In this document: positions 35,234 to 46,278 of the stretch, piece after piece
Position numbering within the stretch: the stretch's first letter is position 1
Layout: every line of letters starts with the position of its first letter
From: an uncultured Bacteroidales bacterium
GTDB taxonomy: Bacteria; Bacteroidota; Bacteroidia; Bacteroidales; Bacteroidaceae
Direction of reading: 5' to 3'
NCBI GenBank assembly: GCA_902779845.1
Contig: CACZCZ010000002.1
Location: forward strand, 124,001 to 188,000
DNA length: 64,000 bases
The notes under the pieces: generated by a model
Told to the model about the DNA's origin: nothing
Databases searched by the model: none
What the model saw: only the letters and a program-made list of their open reading frames with translations
Program-made: the position numbers and the translations under genes

Positions 35234-36646
35234 ATGACCATCGCTATTCTCTGTCTGATTCTGTTCGGCTATGTTCTCATCGCCTACGAACATCTGACGC
35301 ATATCAACAAAGCCACGATTGCGCTGTTCGCAGCTGTGGTGGGATGGATACTCTTTATGTGCACGGGCACCGACTTTGTATTGAAGAGCCATGGGCCGGA
35401 GTTCATGGATTTCACACAGGGCGGTGCGTTCGACGCTGAGACGACGAAGGAGTTCATAGCCTCGCACGTCTTTATCCACTACAGTGCGGCTCTGTGCAGC
35501 ATCGTGCTGTTCCTGCTGGCGACGATGAGCATCGTCAACGTGCTGAATGCCAACGGTTGCTTCGACTTCATCACTGATACTGTGCGCTCCAAGGACAGTC
35601 GCGTGCTGTTATGGGGGATGGTGGGGTTCACGTGGCTGCTGAGTATCAATCTGGACAACCTGACCACGACTGTGCTGATGCTGATGATTATGCGACGCAT
35701 TGTACAGCAAACGCGCTGGAGGATGTGGATAGGTTCAGCCATCGTGATTGCCGCCAACTGCGGTGGTGCCACTACGGTCATCGGAGACCCGACGTCGTTG
35801 GTGGTGTGGACAAAAGGGGCTGTAACGCCCACCGACTTCACGGCAGCGCTGCTGCTGCCCGCATTGGTGGCCACGGTCATCCCGACAGCCCTCATCGCCC
35901 GTGTTCTGCCCTCGCACATTGACATTATCCGCCCTGCCACACATTATCGTGGCGATGACAGCGCACTGCACATTTGGCAAAAGATTGTCATGCTGGTCGT
36001 GGGCTTGGGCGGCCTGTGGTTTATTCCAACATTCCACCGCATCACGCTACTGCCGCCGTTTCTGGGAGCGCTGTGTGTGCTGGGAGTATTGTGGGTGATG
36101 CATGAGGTGATGAACCACCGTCGAATCAAAACCGACCAACCGCTGTACGTAGCTGAGGAGCGCCAGTTCCAATTCACGACGCTGCAGACGGTGATGTATT
36201 TCGTCGGCATCTTCATGTGTGTGGCATTGCTGATAGAGACGGGTGTGATGACAAGCATCTCCACTTGGTGCGACGAATGGATTCATAATATATATATCAT
36301 GAGTGTCGCTATGGGAGCGCTCAGTGCCGTGCTGGACAACATCGCGCTGGTGCTCACAGCCATCAACATCTACCCCGTAGCCGAGAGCGCAGGTGCCCTC
36401 TCTCCTGCCCTCGACCCTGCCTATGCCCAGGCATTCCTGCAGAACGGGCAGTACTGGCACCTGATTATCTACAGCGGCTGCGTGGCCGGCTGCCTGCTGC
36501 CAATCGGCAATGTCGGCGGTTTCACATTGATGAAGGCCGAGGATGTCAGCATTGCATGGTACACCCGTCATATCATGCCCAAAGTACTGTTAGGCTGGGG
36601 CTTAGGATTAGGTGTGTATTTCCTTGTTGACTTGTGGCTAAGATAA
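35234..36646 (+). CDS. nhaD: Na+/H+ antiporter, NhaD type
   Basis: 470 residues with about 12 membrane segments of the ArsB/NhaD (ion transporter) superfamily. Typical are INKATIALFAAVVGW, NLDNLTTTVLMLMIMR and NCGGATTVIGDPTSLVVW. It expels sodium in exchange for protons. Monocistronic with its own promoter. Confidence 0.88.
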   Translation: MTIAILCLILFGYVLIAYEHLTHINKATIALFAAVVGWILFMCTGTDFVLKSHGPEFMDFTQGGAFDAETTKEFIASHVFIHYSAALCSIVLFLLATMSIVNVLNANGCFDFITDTVRSKDSRVLLWGMVGFTWLLSINLDNLTTTVLMLMIMRRIVQQTRWRMWIGSAIVIAANCGGATTVIGDPTSLVVWTKGAVTPTDFTAALLLPALVATVIPTALIARVLPSHIDIIRPATHYRGDDSALHIWQKIVMLVVGLGGLWFIPTFHRITLLPPFLGALCVLGVLWVMHEVMNHRRIKTDQPLYVAEERQFQFTTLQTVMYFVGIFMCVALLIETGVMTSISTWCDEWIHNIYIMSVAMGALSAVLDNIALVLTAINIYPVAESAGALSPALDPAYAQAFLQNGQYWHLIIYSGCVAGCLLPIGNVGGFTLMKAEDVSIAWYTRHIMPKVLLGWGLGLGVYFLVDLWLR

Positions 36647-36682
36647 AAATGTAGTTAAAAGTTCTGAATAAATTGCACATTA

Positions 36683-36714
36683 TTTGCAGGACTCAAAGGA
36701 AATCACTACTTTAG
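36683..36714 (+). promoter_or_regulatory. Promoter of the 36.7-41 kb operon
   Basis: TTTG (36683-36686), a 20-nt spacer and TACTTTAG (36707-36714), a near match to the -7 consensus, 28 nt before the small gene. Confidence 0.5.
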
Positions 36715-36742
36715 CGCCGAATTATTTAAAGAAGTATTGACT

Positions 36743-37012
36743 ATGGCTAAAAGAAGAACTCTCAAAAAGACTGTGAACGAAATATGCGCAGACCTCCTGC
36801 GCGAATTGTTGGCTTACCAGCAGAGTAACCCCAACATCCCCGTTGCCGACGTGGAGAACACGGCACAAAGCATTATCCTGATGCAGGATGATTTCGTGGC
36901 TCGGCTCAGCCATGTTGATAAACATCAGGTGAAGCGTTTCTTTACCCAGTTGCAGGATGACCTGACGGTAAGCACCAACGAGATTATCGATCACATCTAT
37001 CATCTGTCATAA
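36743..37012 (+). CDS. Small conserved-type helical protein
   Basis: 89 residues from MAKRRTLKKTVNEIC, basic N-terminus, otherwise amphipathic helices (ICADLLRELLAYQQ; QVKRFFTQLQDDL). No named family recognised, no signal peptide. The position 11 bp before an acyltransferase gene suggests co-transcription. I chose the second Met because the first lies two codons upstream without family support. Confidence 0.7.
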   Translation: MAKRRTLKKTVNEICADLLRELLAYQQSNPNIPVADVENTAQSIILMQDDFVARLSHVDKHQVKRFFTQLQDDLTVSTNEIIDHIYHLS

Positions 37013-37023
37013 CCTCACCCACG

Positions 37024-37566
37024 ATGCAGCGATTTTTTCGTTTCATACTCTATCGACTCATGGGTTGGAAGACCGAGGTCAGCGTGGCGCTGCCACGGAA
37101 GTACATCATCGCCTTGGCACCACACACCAGCAACTGGGACTTCCTCATGGGACAGCTCTATAGCCGTGCCGAAGGCTTCCGCTGTGAGTTCCTGATGAAG
37201 AAAGAGTGGTTCGTGTGGCCTCTCGGCCCCATCTTCCGCAGTATGGGTGGCATACCCGTACAGCGTAGCAAGCACACCAGCATGACGGACCAGCTGGCAG
37301 CCATCGCCCGCCAGCGCGACACCTTTGGTCTCTGCATTACACCTGAGGGCACACGCAAGCCCACCACGGAATGGAAGCACGGCTTCTACTACATCGCCCT
37401 CAAGGCCGAACTCCCAATCCTGCTCTTCGGCCTCGACTACGGACAGAAACGCATCGTCTGCACCAAAGCCATCATCCCCGACGGCAATGTGGAAGCACAG
37501 ATGAGCGAGATCAAACAGTATTTCAAACCCTTCCAAGGCAAATACCCAGAGAACTTTGCCATCTAA
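37024..37566 (+). CDS. PlsC-like acyltransferase
   Basis: 180 residues with the glycerophosphate acyltransferase motif H-x4-D as HTSNWD (about 39-44) and the substrate motif TPEGTRKP (about 110-117). No membrane helix is obvious. It is shorter than PlsC and resembles the small Bacteroidota acyltransferases of unknown acceptor. It likely acts on phospholipid or lipid intermediates at the membrane face. Confidence 0.85.
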   Translation: MQRFFRFILYRLMGWKTEVSVALPRKYIIALAPHTSNWDFLMGQLYSRAEGFRCEFLMKKEWFVWPLGPIFRSMGGIPVQRSKHTSMTDQLAAIARQRDTFGLCITPEGTRKPTTEWKHGFYYIALKAELPILLFGLDYGQKRIVCTKAIIPDGNVEAQMSEIKQYFKPFQGKYPENFAI

Positions 37567-37587
37567 CACACAGACTCTATCCTACAC

Positions 37588-40503
37588 GTGAGACTACGAC
37601 ACACAACACTCTTAGGGCTTCTGTTCATGACAGAAGCCGTTTGTTTTGCTCAGAACAGCAAAGGAATACAAACCGACATTACCACTCATTTTCAGGACTA
37701 TGAGCTCAGCTGCTCCAGCCGCGGCGAACAGATCCGCGTGGAGAGAGTGGCAATCATGGACAAGGAGAAGGAGCTGCGCATCTTCATGAACGAGACGCTG
37801 GGCGTACAGCACTACGACGAGGCACGCGTGGCTGCCCTCTACGATGAAGTACGCAGCATCCTGCCTGCGGCCATCCGCTCCTATCGTCTGCGAATCTACA
37901 TCAAAGGCATCCTGCTGGGGGAACTCGTCTGCGGTGGCACCAAGGACGGCACGGGCCCCATCCGCACATGGAAGGACAACTACAGCGGCAACGCATGGGT
38001 AACACCCTTGCAACGCCCCTACCCGACCGACCACGGCCTCAATGGTCGTCACATCAGCGTGTGGGCCAGCCACGGCATCTTCTATGCCATCCGCGAGAAA
38101 GAGTGGCGGTGGCAGAGACCGCGCCTCTTCTCCACGTGCGAAGACCTGCTCTCGCAGACCTTCGTCATTCCCTACATCATCCCCATGCTGGAAAACGCCG
38201 GCGCCATTGTCTTCTCACCGCGCGAGCGCGATTGGCAGAAAAACGAGGCTGTCGTCGATAACGACACGCCAGAACAGCAGGGCATCTACTCAGAGACCAA
38301 CGGCAACCATACATGGAGCACGGCAGGCGTCGGCTTCGCCCACCTCAAAGCCACTTACCGCAACGGCGAGAACCCGTTTATAGACGGCACGGCACGCCAA
38401 GTGACCACGCAGCAGCGCCAGACGGGCCTCAGCACTGTTGAATGGACGCCCACGATTCCTGCCGACGGGCGCTATGCCGTCTATGTCTCCTACGCGACCC
38501 TTCCCAACAGCGTCCCTGATGCCACCTACACCGTTCGCCACAAGGGACAGAGCACCCTTTTCCGCGTCAACCAACAGATGGGCGGCGGTACATGGGTCTA
38601 TCTCGGAACTTTTGATTTTGCTGCAGGCAACAGCATGGACAACTGCGTCACGCTCAGCAACCACAGCAGCCATCACGGTGTCATCACCGCCGATGCAGTA
38701 CGTTTCGGAGGCGGCATGGGCAATATCGCACGCGGCGCTACCGGAGCCGAGAGCACCAGCGGTCTTCCTCGCTTCCTTGAAGGTGCACGCTACGCTGCAC
38801 AATGGGCTGGCATGGCACCTGAAGTATATGCCAACAAGGACTTCACCAACGACTATGCCGAAGACATCAACGCACGCTCGCTCATGACCAACTACCTGGC
38901 CGGAGGTTCCATCTACCTGCCCTCCGACACAGGTCTCCACGTGCCGATTGAGATGAGCCTTGCTTTCCACACAGACGCCGGTGTGGCAGAAAACGACGGC
39001 ATCGTAGGCTCGCTGAGCATCTATACACGCGATTTTAACGATGGTCTCTACGCAGGCGGCATCTCGAGACTGACTTCGCGTGACATCTGCGACAAAGTAC
39101 TCTCACAAGTCGATGCCGACCTCACTGCCATTTACGGACAGTGGACGCGGCGCCAGACGTGGGACCGCAACTACAGCGAGTCGCGCGAGCCCGGTGTGCC
39201 CTCGATGATTCTGGAAATGCTCTCGCACCAGAATTTCACAGACCTGCGTTACGCCCACGACCCCAACTTCAAGTTCACCCTCGCACGTGCCGCCTACAAA
39301 GGAATCCTGCGTGCTGTACACACGCTGCATGGCAGCCGCGATGTGGTGGTGCAGCCCCTGCCCGTGACAGCAGCCGGTGCCTACGTCGTACCTAACACAC
39401 GCGAGATCAACCTAAGCTGGCTGGCAGTAGAGGACCCGCTGGAGCCCACAGCCATGCCTACGGGCTTCGTGGTCTATCACGCTGAAGATGACGGTGATTT
39501 CGACAACGGAACTCTCGTTCACGACGCCCACTTCACGCTCAGCGACGCCAGTCCAGAGACACTGCACCGCTTCCGCATCACCGCCTGCAACAGCGGCGGA
39601 CAGAGTATGCCATCCACCGAGGTGTGCGCCTACATCCCTCTGCGTGGCACACGCCACGTGCTGCTCGTGGACGCCTTCGACCGCCTGGCAGCACCACAGA
39701 ACGTGGACAACGACAGTCTCCAGGGCTTTGATCTACAGGGCGACCCGGGCGTTCCGATGGGGCAGATGCCGGGCTACTGCGGTCAGCAGCAATGCTTCAA
39801 CCCTGCCATGCGAGGGATGGAAGGGCCAGGCGCATTGGGCTACAGCACCGGTGAGTTGGAAGGGATGATCATCGCCGGCAACACCATGGATTGGGCCACA
39901 CGCCACGCACGCGACATCATCGCTGCCACCGATGGTCATATCACACTGAGCAGTTGTGCACAAACCGCTGTGGGACGCGCCACATTCGACACCCGCGAGA
40001 TCGACCTCTTCGACATCATCTTCGGACTTGACAAAGTAGATGGCTACAGTACGCGGCAGAGCAAGGTCTTCGCACCACAGCTTACGCAGGCAGTAGCCGA
40101 GTTCGTGCGCGCTGGAGGCAGTCTGCTGGTGAGCGGTGCCTTCGTAGGCTCTGACATGACCAGTGAAGCCGACCGTCTCTTCACGCGTTCCATCTTGAAA
40201 TACGAATACGCGGGAGCCCTCGATGCCGACATCATCACGGGCATCAATGGACTCAACACCGACTTTGACCTCTATCGCCGCCTGAATGAGCAGCGCTACT
40301 GCGTCCCCGCCGTCGATTGTCTCGCACCCACCAGCGAGAGTTTCTGCTCGATGGTTTATAGTCCCGGTGGCGAATCAGCAGCCGTCGCCTACCAGGGCAA
40401 CAACTACCGCAGTTTCGTCATGGGCTTCCCCTTGGAGTCCATTTCAAACACGGAGAAACGCGTTGGGATTCTACGCGGCGTGCTACAATTCCTCATCCCA
40501 TAA
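37588..40503 (+). CDS. Exported N-acetylmuramoyl-L-alanine amidase-like protein with golvesin and Fn3 domains
   Basis: 971 residues beginning with GTG; this start gives a signal peptide (MRLRHTTLLGLLFMTEAVCFAQ). Amidase_3-like zinc motifs are split: GRHISVWASHG (153-163) and ENAGAIVFSPRERDW (202-216) lie before an inserted golvesin/xanthan-lyase-type beta domain (about 230-375). SLAFHTDAG, the likely second His motif, lies near residue 455. A fibronectin type III-like domain (about 605-690) and a class I-amidotransferase-like C-terminal region follow. Bacteroidota often annotate such proteins as xanthan lyase, but the split amidase core argues for cell-wall hydrolysis. It shares an operon with trmN6. 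Confidence 0.8.
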   Translation: MRLRHTTLLGLLFMTEAVCFAQNSKGIQTDITTHFQDYELSCSSRGEQIRVERVAIMDKEKELRIFMNETLGVQHYDEARVAALYDEVRSILPAAIRSYRLRIYIKGILLGELVCGGTKDGTGPIRTWKDNYSGNAWVTPLQRPYPTDHGLNGRHISVWASHGIFYAIREKEWRWQRPRLFSTCEDLLSQTFVIPYIIPMLENAGAIVFSPRERDWQKNEAVVDNDTPEQQGIYSETNGNHTWSTAGVGFAHLKATYRNGENPFIDGTARQVTTQQRQTGLSTVEWTPTIPADGRYAVYVSYATLPNSVPDATYTVRHKGQSTLFRVNQQMGGGTWVYLGTFDFAAGNSMDNCVTLSNHSSHHGVITADAVRFGGGMGNIARGATGAESTSGLPRFLEGARYAAQWAGMAPEVYANKDFTNDYAEDINARSLMTNYLAGGSIYLPSDTGLHVPIEMSLAFHTDAGVAENDGIVGSLSIYTRDFNDGLYAGGISRLTSRDICDKVLSQVDADLTAIYGQWTRRQTWDRNYSESREPGVPSMILEMLSHQNFTDLRYAHDPNFKFTLARAAYKGILRAVHTLHGSRDVVVQPLPVTAAGAYVVPNTREINLSWLAVEDPLEPTAMPTGFVVYHAEDDGDFDNGTLVHDAHFTLSDASPETLHRFRITACNSGGQSMPSTEVCAYIPLRGTRHVLLVDAFDRLAAPQNVDNDSLQGFDLQGDPGVPMGQMPGYCGQQQCFNPAMRGMEGPGALGYSTGELEGMIIAGNTMDWATRHARDIIAATDGHITLSSCAQTAVGRATFDTREIDLFDIIFGLDKVDGYSTRQSKVFAPQLTQAVAEFVRAGGSLLVSGAFVGSDMTSEADRLFTRSILKYEYAGALDADIITGINGLNTDFDLYRRLNEQRYCVPAVDCLAPTSESFCSMVYSPGGESAAVAYQGNNYRSFVMGFPLESISNTEKRVGILRGVLQFLIP

Positions 40504-40516
40504 CAAGCTGCTATTC

Positions 40517-41233
40517 ATGAGTAATAGCTACTTCCAATTCAAGCAGTTCACCATCCACCACGACCGCTGTGCAATGAAGGTCGGGACAGACGGTGTGCTG
40601 CTGGGAGCCTGGGCGCCACTCATACAGCCACGGCACATTCTGGACATCGGCACAGGCAGCGGATTGATAGCCCTGATGCTGGCACAGCGCTACCCCCAAG
40701 CACAGGTCACTGGCATCGACATTGACACGGCCTCCATCGAGCAAGCCGCAGCGAATGTGGCGGCATCGCCCTTTGCAGAACGCGTAGCTGTCAAGTGCCA
40801 GGCCCTGCAAGCACTGCAAGACGCCACCGCTTCGTTCGATGCCATCGCCTGCAACCCGCCCTTCTTCGAGGAGACGCTGCTGCCGCCTGATGCAGGTCGA
40901 GCCGCTGCCCGCCACACCACCTCCCTGCCCTTCCAGGAGCTTGTTGCCATCAGCGCGCAGTTGCTCTGTGAGGGAGGCCGCTTCTGCGTTGTCTTGCCCA
41001 CGACGGCCTTCGATGCCTTCCGTTTGTTGTGTTTCCGCGAGGGACTGTTCCTTGTTGCGCGCTGCGATGTGCAGACGTCCCCTCGCAAGGCTCCCAAGCG
41101 CACGCTCGCCTGTTTCACAAAAGGCAGCAAAACCAGCCCTGCACAAACAACGACAACGCAACTGATTCTCATGGAAAACGGCCATCGCAGCTCCGATTAT
41201 TCCACTCTTACGCGCGATTTTTACCTCGCATGA
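40517..41233 (+). CDS. trmN6: tRNA1(Val) A37 N6-methyltransferase TrmN6
   Basis: 238-residue Rossmann methyltransferase. The SAM motif is LDIGTGSGLIALMLAQR and the N6-adenine catalytic motif CNPPFFE replaces NPPY. The start MSNSYFQFKQFTIHHDRCAMKVGTD is the family N-terminus; frame upstream of it is unrelated. 13 bp after the amidase gene. Confidence 0.93.
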   Translation: MSNSYFQFKQFTIHHDRCAMKVGTDGVLLGAWAPLIQPRHILDIGTGSGLIALMLAQRYPQAQVTGIDIDTASIEQAAANVAASPFAERVAVKCQALQALQDATASFDAIACNPPFFEETLLPPDAGRAAARHTTSLPFQELVAISAQLLCEGGRFCVVLPTTAFDAFRLLCFREGLFLVARCDVQTSPRKAPKRTLACFTKGSKTSPAQTTTTQLILMENGHRSSDYSTLTRDFYLA

Positions 41234-41277
41234 GGATTCTGTAGGCCTTTTATGCCTGCTATTTCAGAAAAAATCAC

Positions 41278-41285
41278 TACCTTTG
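41278..41285 (+). promoter_or_regulatory. -7 box of lon
   Basis: TACCTTTG, 19 nt before the lon start codon. Confidence 0.6.
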
Positions 41286-41304
41286 CGCGCTTTTTAAGGC
41301 TATT

Positions 41305-43752
41305 ATGAATTCAGATACACAGAATCCCTTCTCTTTCATCGCTGAATACGACGGCGACGAAGAGTCCATCTACAAGGTCTCCTTCGACGAGAACCTGCCT
41401 TTGATGCCGCTGCGCGACATCGCTCTCTTCCCGGGTGTCATCCTGCCCATTGCCGTAGGACGCATCAGTTCTATCCGCGTGTGCAAGGAAGCCTATGAGA
41501 CGGGCTCCTTCATCGTCTGTGCCAGCCAGCTGGTGCCCGAGCAGAACAACCCCGGAATCAACGACCTCTACGACATCGCCGTCGTGGCGCGTGTCATCCG
41601 CATCTTTGAGAATCCCAATGACACCACGACCGTCATTGTGCAAGGCTTCTCACCCGTGAAGTTGCTGGAGGTTTATGCCGTCGATGGTACACTCATCGGA
41701 CACGTCTCTCCCCTGCACGAGCAGTACGAGGAGATGAAATCCAAGAACTACCGTTTGCTCTGCGACACCCTCCTCAGCCAGCTGCGCGAGTATGTGCAGC
41801 TCAACGAGCAATACGGTGCCGAGATGCAGAGCGCCATCACCAACGCTGCCAGTATGCGCTTCTTTGTCAACTTCGTGTGCGCCAATATGCCCATCGACGT
41901 GAAGGCGCGCATCGAGCTGTTACGTGAGATGAGCCCCACGTTGCGAGCCATGGCCTTGTTGCGCGAGGTGTCCCGCGAGATTCAGTTCTCCCGCATTCGC
42001 AGCGACATCCGCCAGAAGACGCAGGTGGACATCGACAAGCAGCAGCGCGACTACTTCCTGCAACGCCAGCTGCAGAACATCCAGGAGGAACTGGGCACCG
42101 CCGCCTCTGATGACATCGCCAAGCTCCGCAAGAAAGCCGAGCACATCCAATGGAAGGAGGATGTCAAGGAGACCTTCTACGATGAACTCAACAAGCTGGA
42201 GCGCATGAACCCGCAGAGCCCTGACTATCAGGTTCAGCTCACCTATCTGGAGACCCTCGTGCAGCTGCCTTGGAACAAGCGCACCACCTGCAACTACGAC
42301 CTGCGCAAGGCAGAACGTATCCTGGAGAAAAACCACTACGGCATGAAGGAAGTTAAGGAACGCATCCTGGAGCACATCGCCGTGCGCTACTACAGCCATG
42401 ATGCCGCCCGGCCTACCATCCTCTGCCTCTACGGTCCTCCGGGTGTAGGAAAGACCTCGCTCTGCCGCAGCATCGCTGATGCCATGGGCCGCAAGTATGT
42501 GCGCGCATCACTGGGCGGCCTGCATGACGAAGCCGAAATCCGCGGACACCGCCGCACCTACATCGGTGCCATGCCCGGCCGCATCATCAAGAGCCTCATC
42601 AAAGCCGACTCGTGCAACCCCGTCTTCGTGCTCGACGAAATCGACAAGATCACGGAACACACACACAACGGCGACCCTGCCAGTGCGTTGCTGGAAGTGC
42701 TCGACCCCGAACAGAACAAAGCCTTCCACGACAACTTCCTTGAAGTGGATGTGGATCTTTCGGATGTCATGTTCATCGCCACCGCCAACACCATTGGCTC
42801 CATCCCCCGTCCTTTGCTCGACCGCATGGAACTCATTGAGGTGAACGGATACATCACCGAAGAAAAGATACAGATTGCCAAGCGCCATCTCGTTCCGCGC
42901 GTCAAGGAAGGCTGCGGTCTGAAGAGCGACAAGAGCATCAAGCTGAACAAAGGCGCCCTGGAGTTCCTCATCGAGAACTACACCCGCGAGAGCGGTGTGC
43001 GCGGCTTGGAGAAGGAGCTGGACCGCTTCTTCCGCAAGATGGTGCTGGCCCACGAACGCACGGGTGAATGGCCAGTTCTCAACGTTACACCCGATGACAT
43101 TGAGCAGCTGCTGGGCAAGCCCAAGTACCAGCGCGACATCTATCAGGGCAACGGCTTCGCCGGCGTCGTCACAGGCTTGGCATGGACCAGCGTCGGCGGC
43201 GAGATTCTCTTCATCGAGACCAGCCTCAGCCGCGGTAAGGGCCAGAAGCTCACCCTCACCGGCAACCTGGGCGACGTAATGAAGGAGTCGGCAGTCCTCG
43301 CACTGGAGTTCATCAAGGCACACGCCGAGGACATCGGCATTGACATGCGTATCTTTGATTACTACAACCTGCACATCCACGTCCCCGAGGGAGCTGTGCC
43401 CAAGGACGGCCCCAGCGCCGGCATCACCATGGCCACATCACTCGTCTCCGCTCTCACCCAACGCAAGGTACGGCGCGGCATCGCCATGACAGGCGAGATC
43501 ACGCTGCGCGGCAAGGTGCTCCCCGTGGGGGGCATCAAAGAGAAGATTCTCGCCGCCAAGCGAGCCGGCATCACAGACATCCTGCTGTGTGAGTCCAACC
43601 GCAAGGACATCGAGGCTATTGATGCCATGTATGTCTCCGGCCTCACCTTCCACTACGTGGAGAATGTCCTGCAGGTGCTCGACTACGCACTCCTCAAGGA
43701 GAAAGTGGATCACCCCATTAAGTTTAAGTTGGAAGAGGAGAAAAAGGAATAG
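41305..43752 (+). CDS. lon: ATP-dependent protease Lon
   Basis: 815 residues: N-terminal substrate domain (LPLMPLRDIALFPGVILP), AAA+ module (Walker A GPPGVGKTS, Walker B VFVLDEIDKI) and C-terminal Ser-Lys protease (catalytic Ser in KDGPSAGITMA, Lys in KEKILAAKRAG). Cytoplasmic quality-control and regulatory proteolysis. It has its own promoter and is followed by a single C/G palindrome arm and tgt. Confidence 0.98.
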   Translation: MNSDTQNPFSFIAEYDGDEESIYKVSFDENLPLMPLRDIALFPGVILPIAVGRISSIRVCKEAYETGSFIVCASQLVPEQNNPGINDLYDIAVVARVIRIFENPNDTTTVIVQGFSPVKLLEVYAVDGTLIGHVSPLHEQYEEMKSKNYRLLCDTLLSQLREYVQLNEQYGAEMQSAITNAASMRFFVNFVCANMPIDVKARIELLREMSPTLRAMALLREVSREIQFSRIRSDIRQKTQVDIDKQQRDYFLQRQLQNIQEELGTAASDDIAKLRKKAEHIQWKEDVKETFYDELNKLERMNPQSPDYQVQLTYLETLVQLPWNKRTTCNYDLRKAERILEKNHYGMKEVKERILEHIAVRYYSHDAARPTILCLYGPPGVGKTSLCRSIADAMGRKYVRASLGGLHDEAEIRGHRRTYIGAMPGRIIKSLIKADSCNPVFVLDEIDKITEHTHNGDPASALLEVLDPEQNKAFHDNFLEVDVDLSDVMFIATANTIGSIPRPLLDRMELIEVNGYITEEKIQIAKRHLVPRVKEGCGLKSDKSIKLNKGALEFLIENYTRESGVRGLEKELDRFFRKMVLAHERTGEWPVLNVTPDDIEQLLGKPKYQRDIYQGNGFAGVVTGLAWTSVGGEILFIETSLSRGKGQKLTLTGNLGDVMKESAVLALEFIKAHAEDIGIDMRIFDYYNLHIHVPEGAVPKDGPSAGITMATSLVSALTQRKVRRGIAMTGEITLRGKVLPVGGIKEKILAAKRAGITDILLCESNRKDIEAIDAMYVSGLTFHYVENVLQVLDYALLKEKVDHPIKFKLEEEKKE

Positions 43753-43783
43753 CCCCCCTGCCCCTCCCTGTAAGGGTGGGGAG
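43753..43783. repeat. Single C/G palindromic arm between lon and tgt
   Basis: CCCCTCCCTGTAAGGGTGGGG-like palindrome directly after the lon stop, resembling one arm of elements E1-E6. No second arm is found near it. The sequence after it (GAGTAGAATGTACTGCA) recalls the AGTAG start of E1/E2 cores. Confidence 0.65.
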
Positions 43784-43798
43784 TAGAATGTACTGCAA

Positions 43799-44950
<1,152 letters not shown>

Positions 44951-44965
44951 AGCCCCCACCCCAGC

Positions 44966-45102
44966 AGACCCACCCCCACCCTCTCCCGTGGAGGGAGAGG
45001 AGTTTCAGTCCTCTGGACTACGCTACTACTGAGAAGTATGACTAAAAATATAGAACCTACGCGCAATCCTGCTCCCCTCCCTACAAGGGAGGGCGGGGGG
45101 AG
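44966..45102. repeat. Paired palindromic element E5
   Basis: Arms 44966-45001 (GACCCACCCCC start) and 45072-45102 are inverted C/G palindromes around a 70-bp core between tgt and lptF/G. The core contains the lptF/G start codon, and the right arm encodes its residues about 10-22. Arm identity is lower than in E4. Confidence 0.8.
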
Positions 45103-46222
45103 GCTCCGTTCTTTCTTTTTTACTTTTAAGCGCAACCTCTTCTCCCGCTTCGACCGTTACATCATCACCAAGTTCCTGGGGACCTACTTCTTCAGCATCA
45201 TCCTCATCATCTCCATCGCTGTGGTCTTTGACTTCTCCGAACACTCGGACAAGTTCACGATGAACCATGCGCCGCTGGACGGTCTTTTCTACTACTACCT
45301 CAACTTCATCCCCTTCTATAGCAACCTCTTCTCGGCCCTCTTCGTGTTCATCTCCGTCATTTTCTTCACCTCGAAGCTGGCGGAGAACTCCGAGATTATC
45401 GCCATGATGAGCACCGGCGTCAGCTTCGGACGCCTGCTGCGGCCCTATTTGCTGTCTTCAGCCATCCTGGCCGCCATCAGTTTCTACCTCGGCTCCGAGG
45501 TCATCCCTGCAGGTTCCGTGAAGCGTTTGGAGTTCGAGATGCTCTACAAGAGTCGCCGCAAGCCGCAGATGGCTGAGCATGTGCAGCTGCAGGTCGATAC
45601 AGGCGTCATCGCTTACATCGACCACTTCGACGGGCAGGTCAAGAGCGGCTACCGCTTCTCCTTGGACAAGTTCCAGAACAAGAGCCTCGTCAGCCACCTC
45701 ACCGCTCAGCGCATCCAGTATGACACGCTGGCCGACGAGCGCTACCACTGGAAACTCTACGACGTGAAAATCCGCACACTACAAGGCTTGCGCGAAGAAA
45801 TCACACGCAAGAACTTCGTCGATAGCGTCATCTTCATGGAACCCAAAGACTTCCTGGCCACCAAGAACCAACAGGAAACGCTCACCAACAGCGAGCTGCT
45901 TGACTATATCGAGCGACAGAAGCTACGCGGTTCCGGCAACGTCAAGGTCTTCGAAGTGGAGTACCACAAGCGCTTTGCCGCGCCCTTCGCTGCCTTCATC
46001 CTATCGACCATCGGCCTCTGTCTCTCCTTCCGCAAGCGCAAGGGCGGCATGGGCACCGCACTCGGTCTCGGCATCGCCCTCTCAGCCACCTACATCATGT
46101 TCCAGACCGTCAGTTCCACCTTCGCCATCAACAGCAGCTGGCCCCCTATCCTCGCGGCCTGGTTCCCCAATATCATCTTCACCTTCATCGCCATTTATCT
46201 CTACCGGCGTTCCCTCAGATAA
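45038..46222 (+). CDS. LptF/LptG-family permease
   Basis: 394 residues, six membrane helices with a periplasmic domain between helices 3 and 4; part of the ABC complex that extracts LPS from the inner membrane. The conserved N-terminus begins at FDRYIITKFLGTYFFS (about residue 37). No ATG lies between it and 45038, so the start sits in element E5 and residues NPAPLPTREGGGRLRS are repeat-encoded. LptF and LptG cannot be told apart here. Confidence 0.88.
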   Translation: MTKNIEPTRNPAPLPTREGGGRLRSFFFTFKRNLFSRFDRYIITKFLGTYFFSIILIISIAVVFDFSEHSDKFTMNHAPLDGLFYYYLNFIPFYSNLFSALFVFISVIFFTSKLAENSEIIAMMSTGVSFGRLLRPYLLSSAILAAISFYLGSEVIPAGSVKRLEFEMLYKSRRKPQMAEHVQLQVDTGVIAYIDHFDGQVKSGYRFSLDKFQNKSLVSHLTAQRIQYDTLADERYHWKLYDVKIRTLQGLREEITRKNFVDSVIFMEPKDFLATKNQQETLTNSELLDYIERQKLRGSGNVKVFEVEYHKRFAAPFAAFILSTIGLCLSFRKRKGGMGTALGLGIALSATYIMFQTVSSTFAINSSWPPILAAWFPNIIFTFIAIYLYRRSLR

Positions 46223-46225
46223 TAA

Positions 46226-46270
46226 CCTATTAGTCCCATAAGTCCTATTAGCCCTATAGGCCCTATTAGC
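46226..46270 (+). repeat. 9-bp tandem array upstream of the DEAD-box gene
   Basis: Five units of CCTATTAGC type at 46226, 46235, 46244, 46253 and 46262, ending 8 nt before the ATG at 46279. Confidence 0.8.
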
Positions 46271-46278
46271 CAACAATT

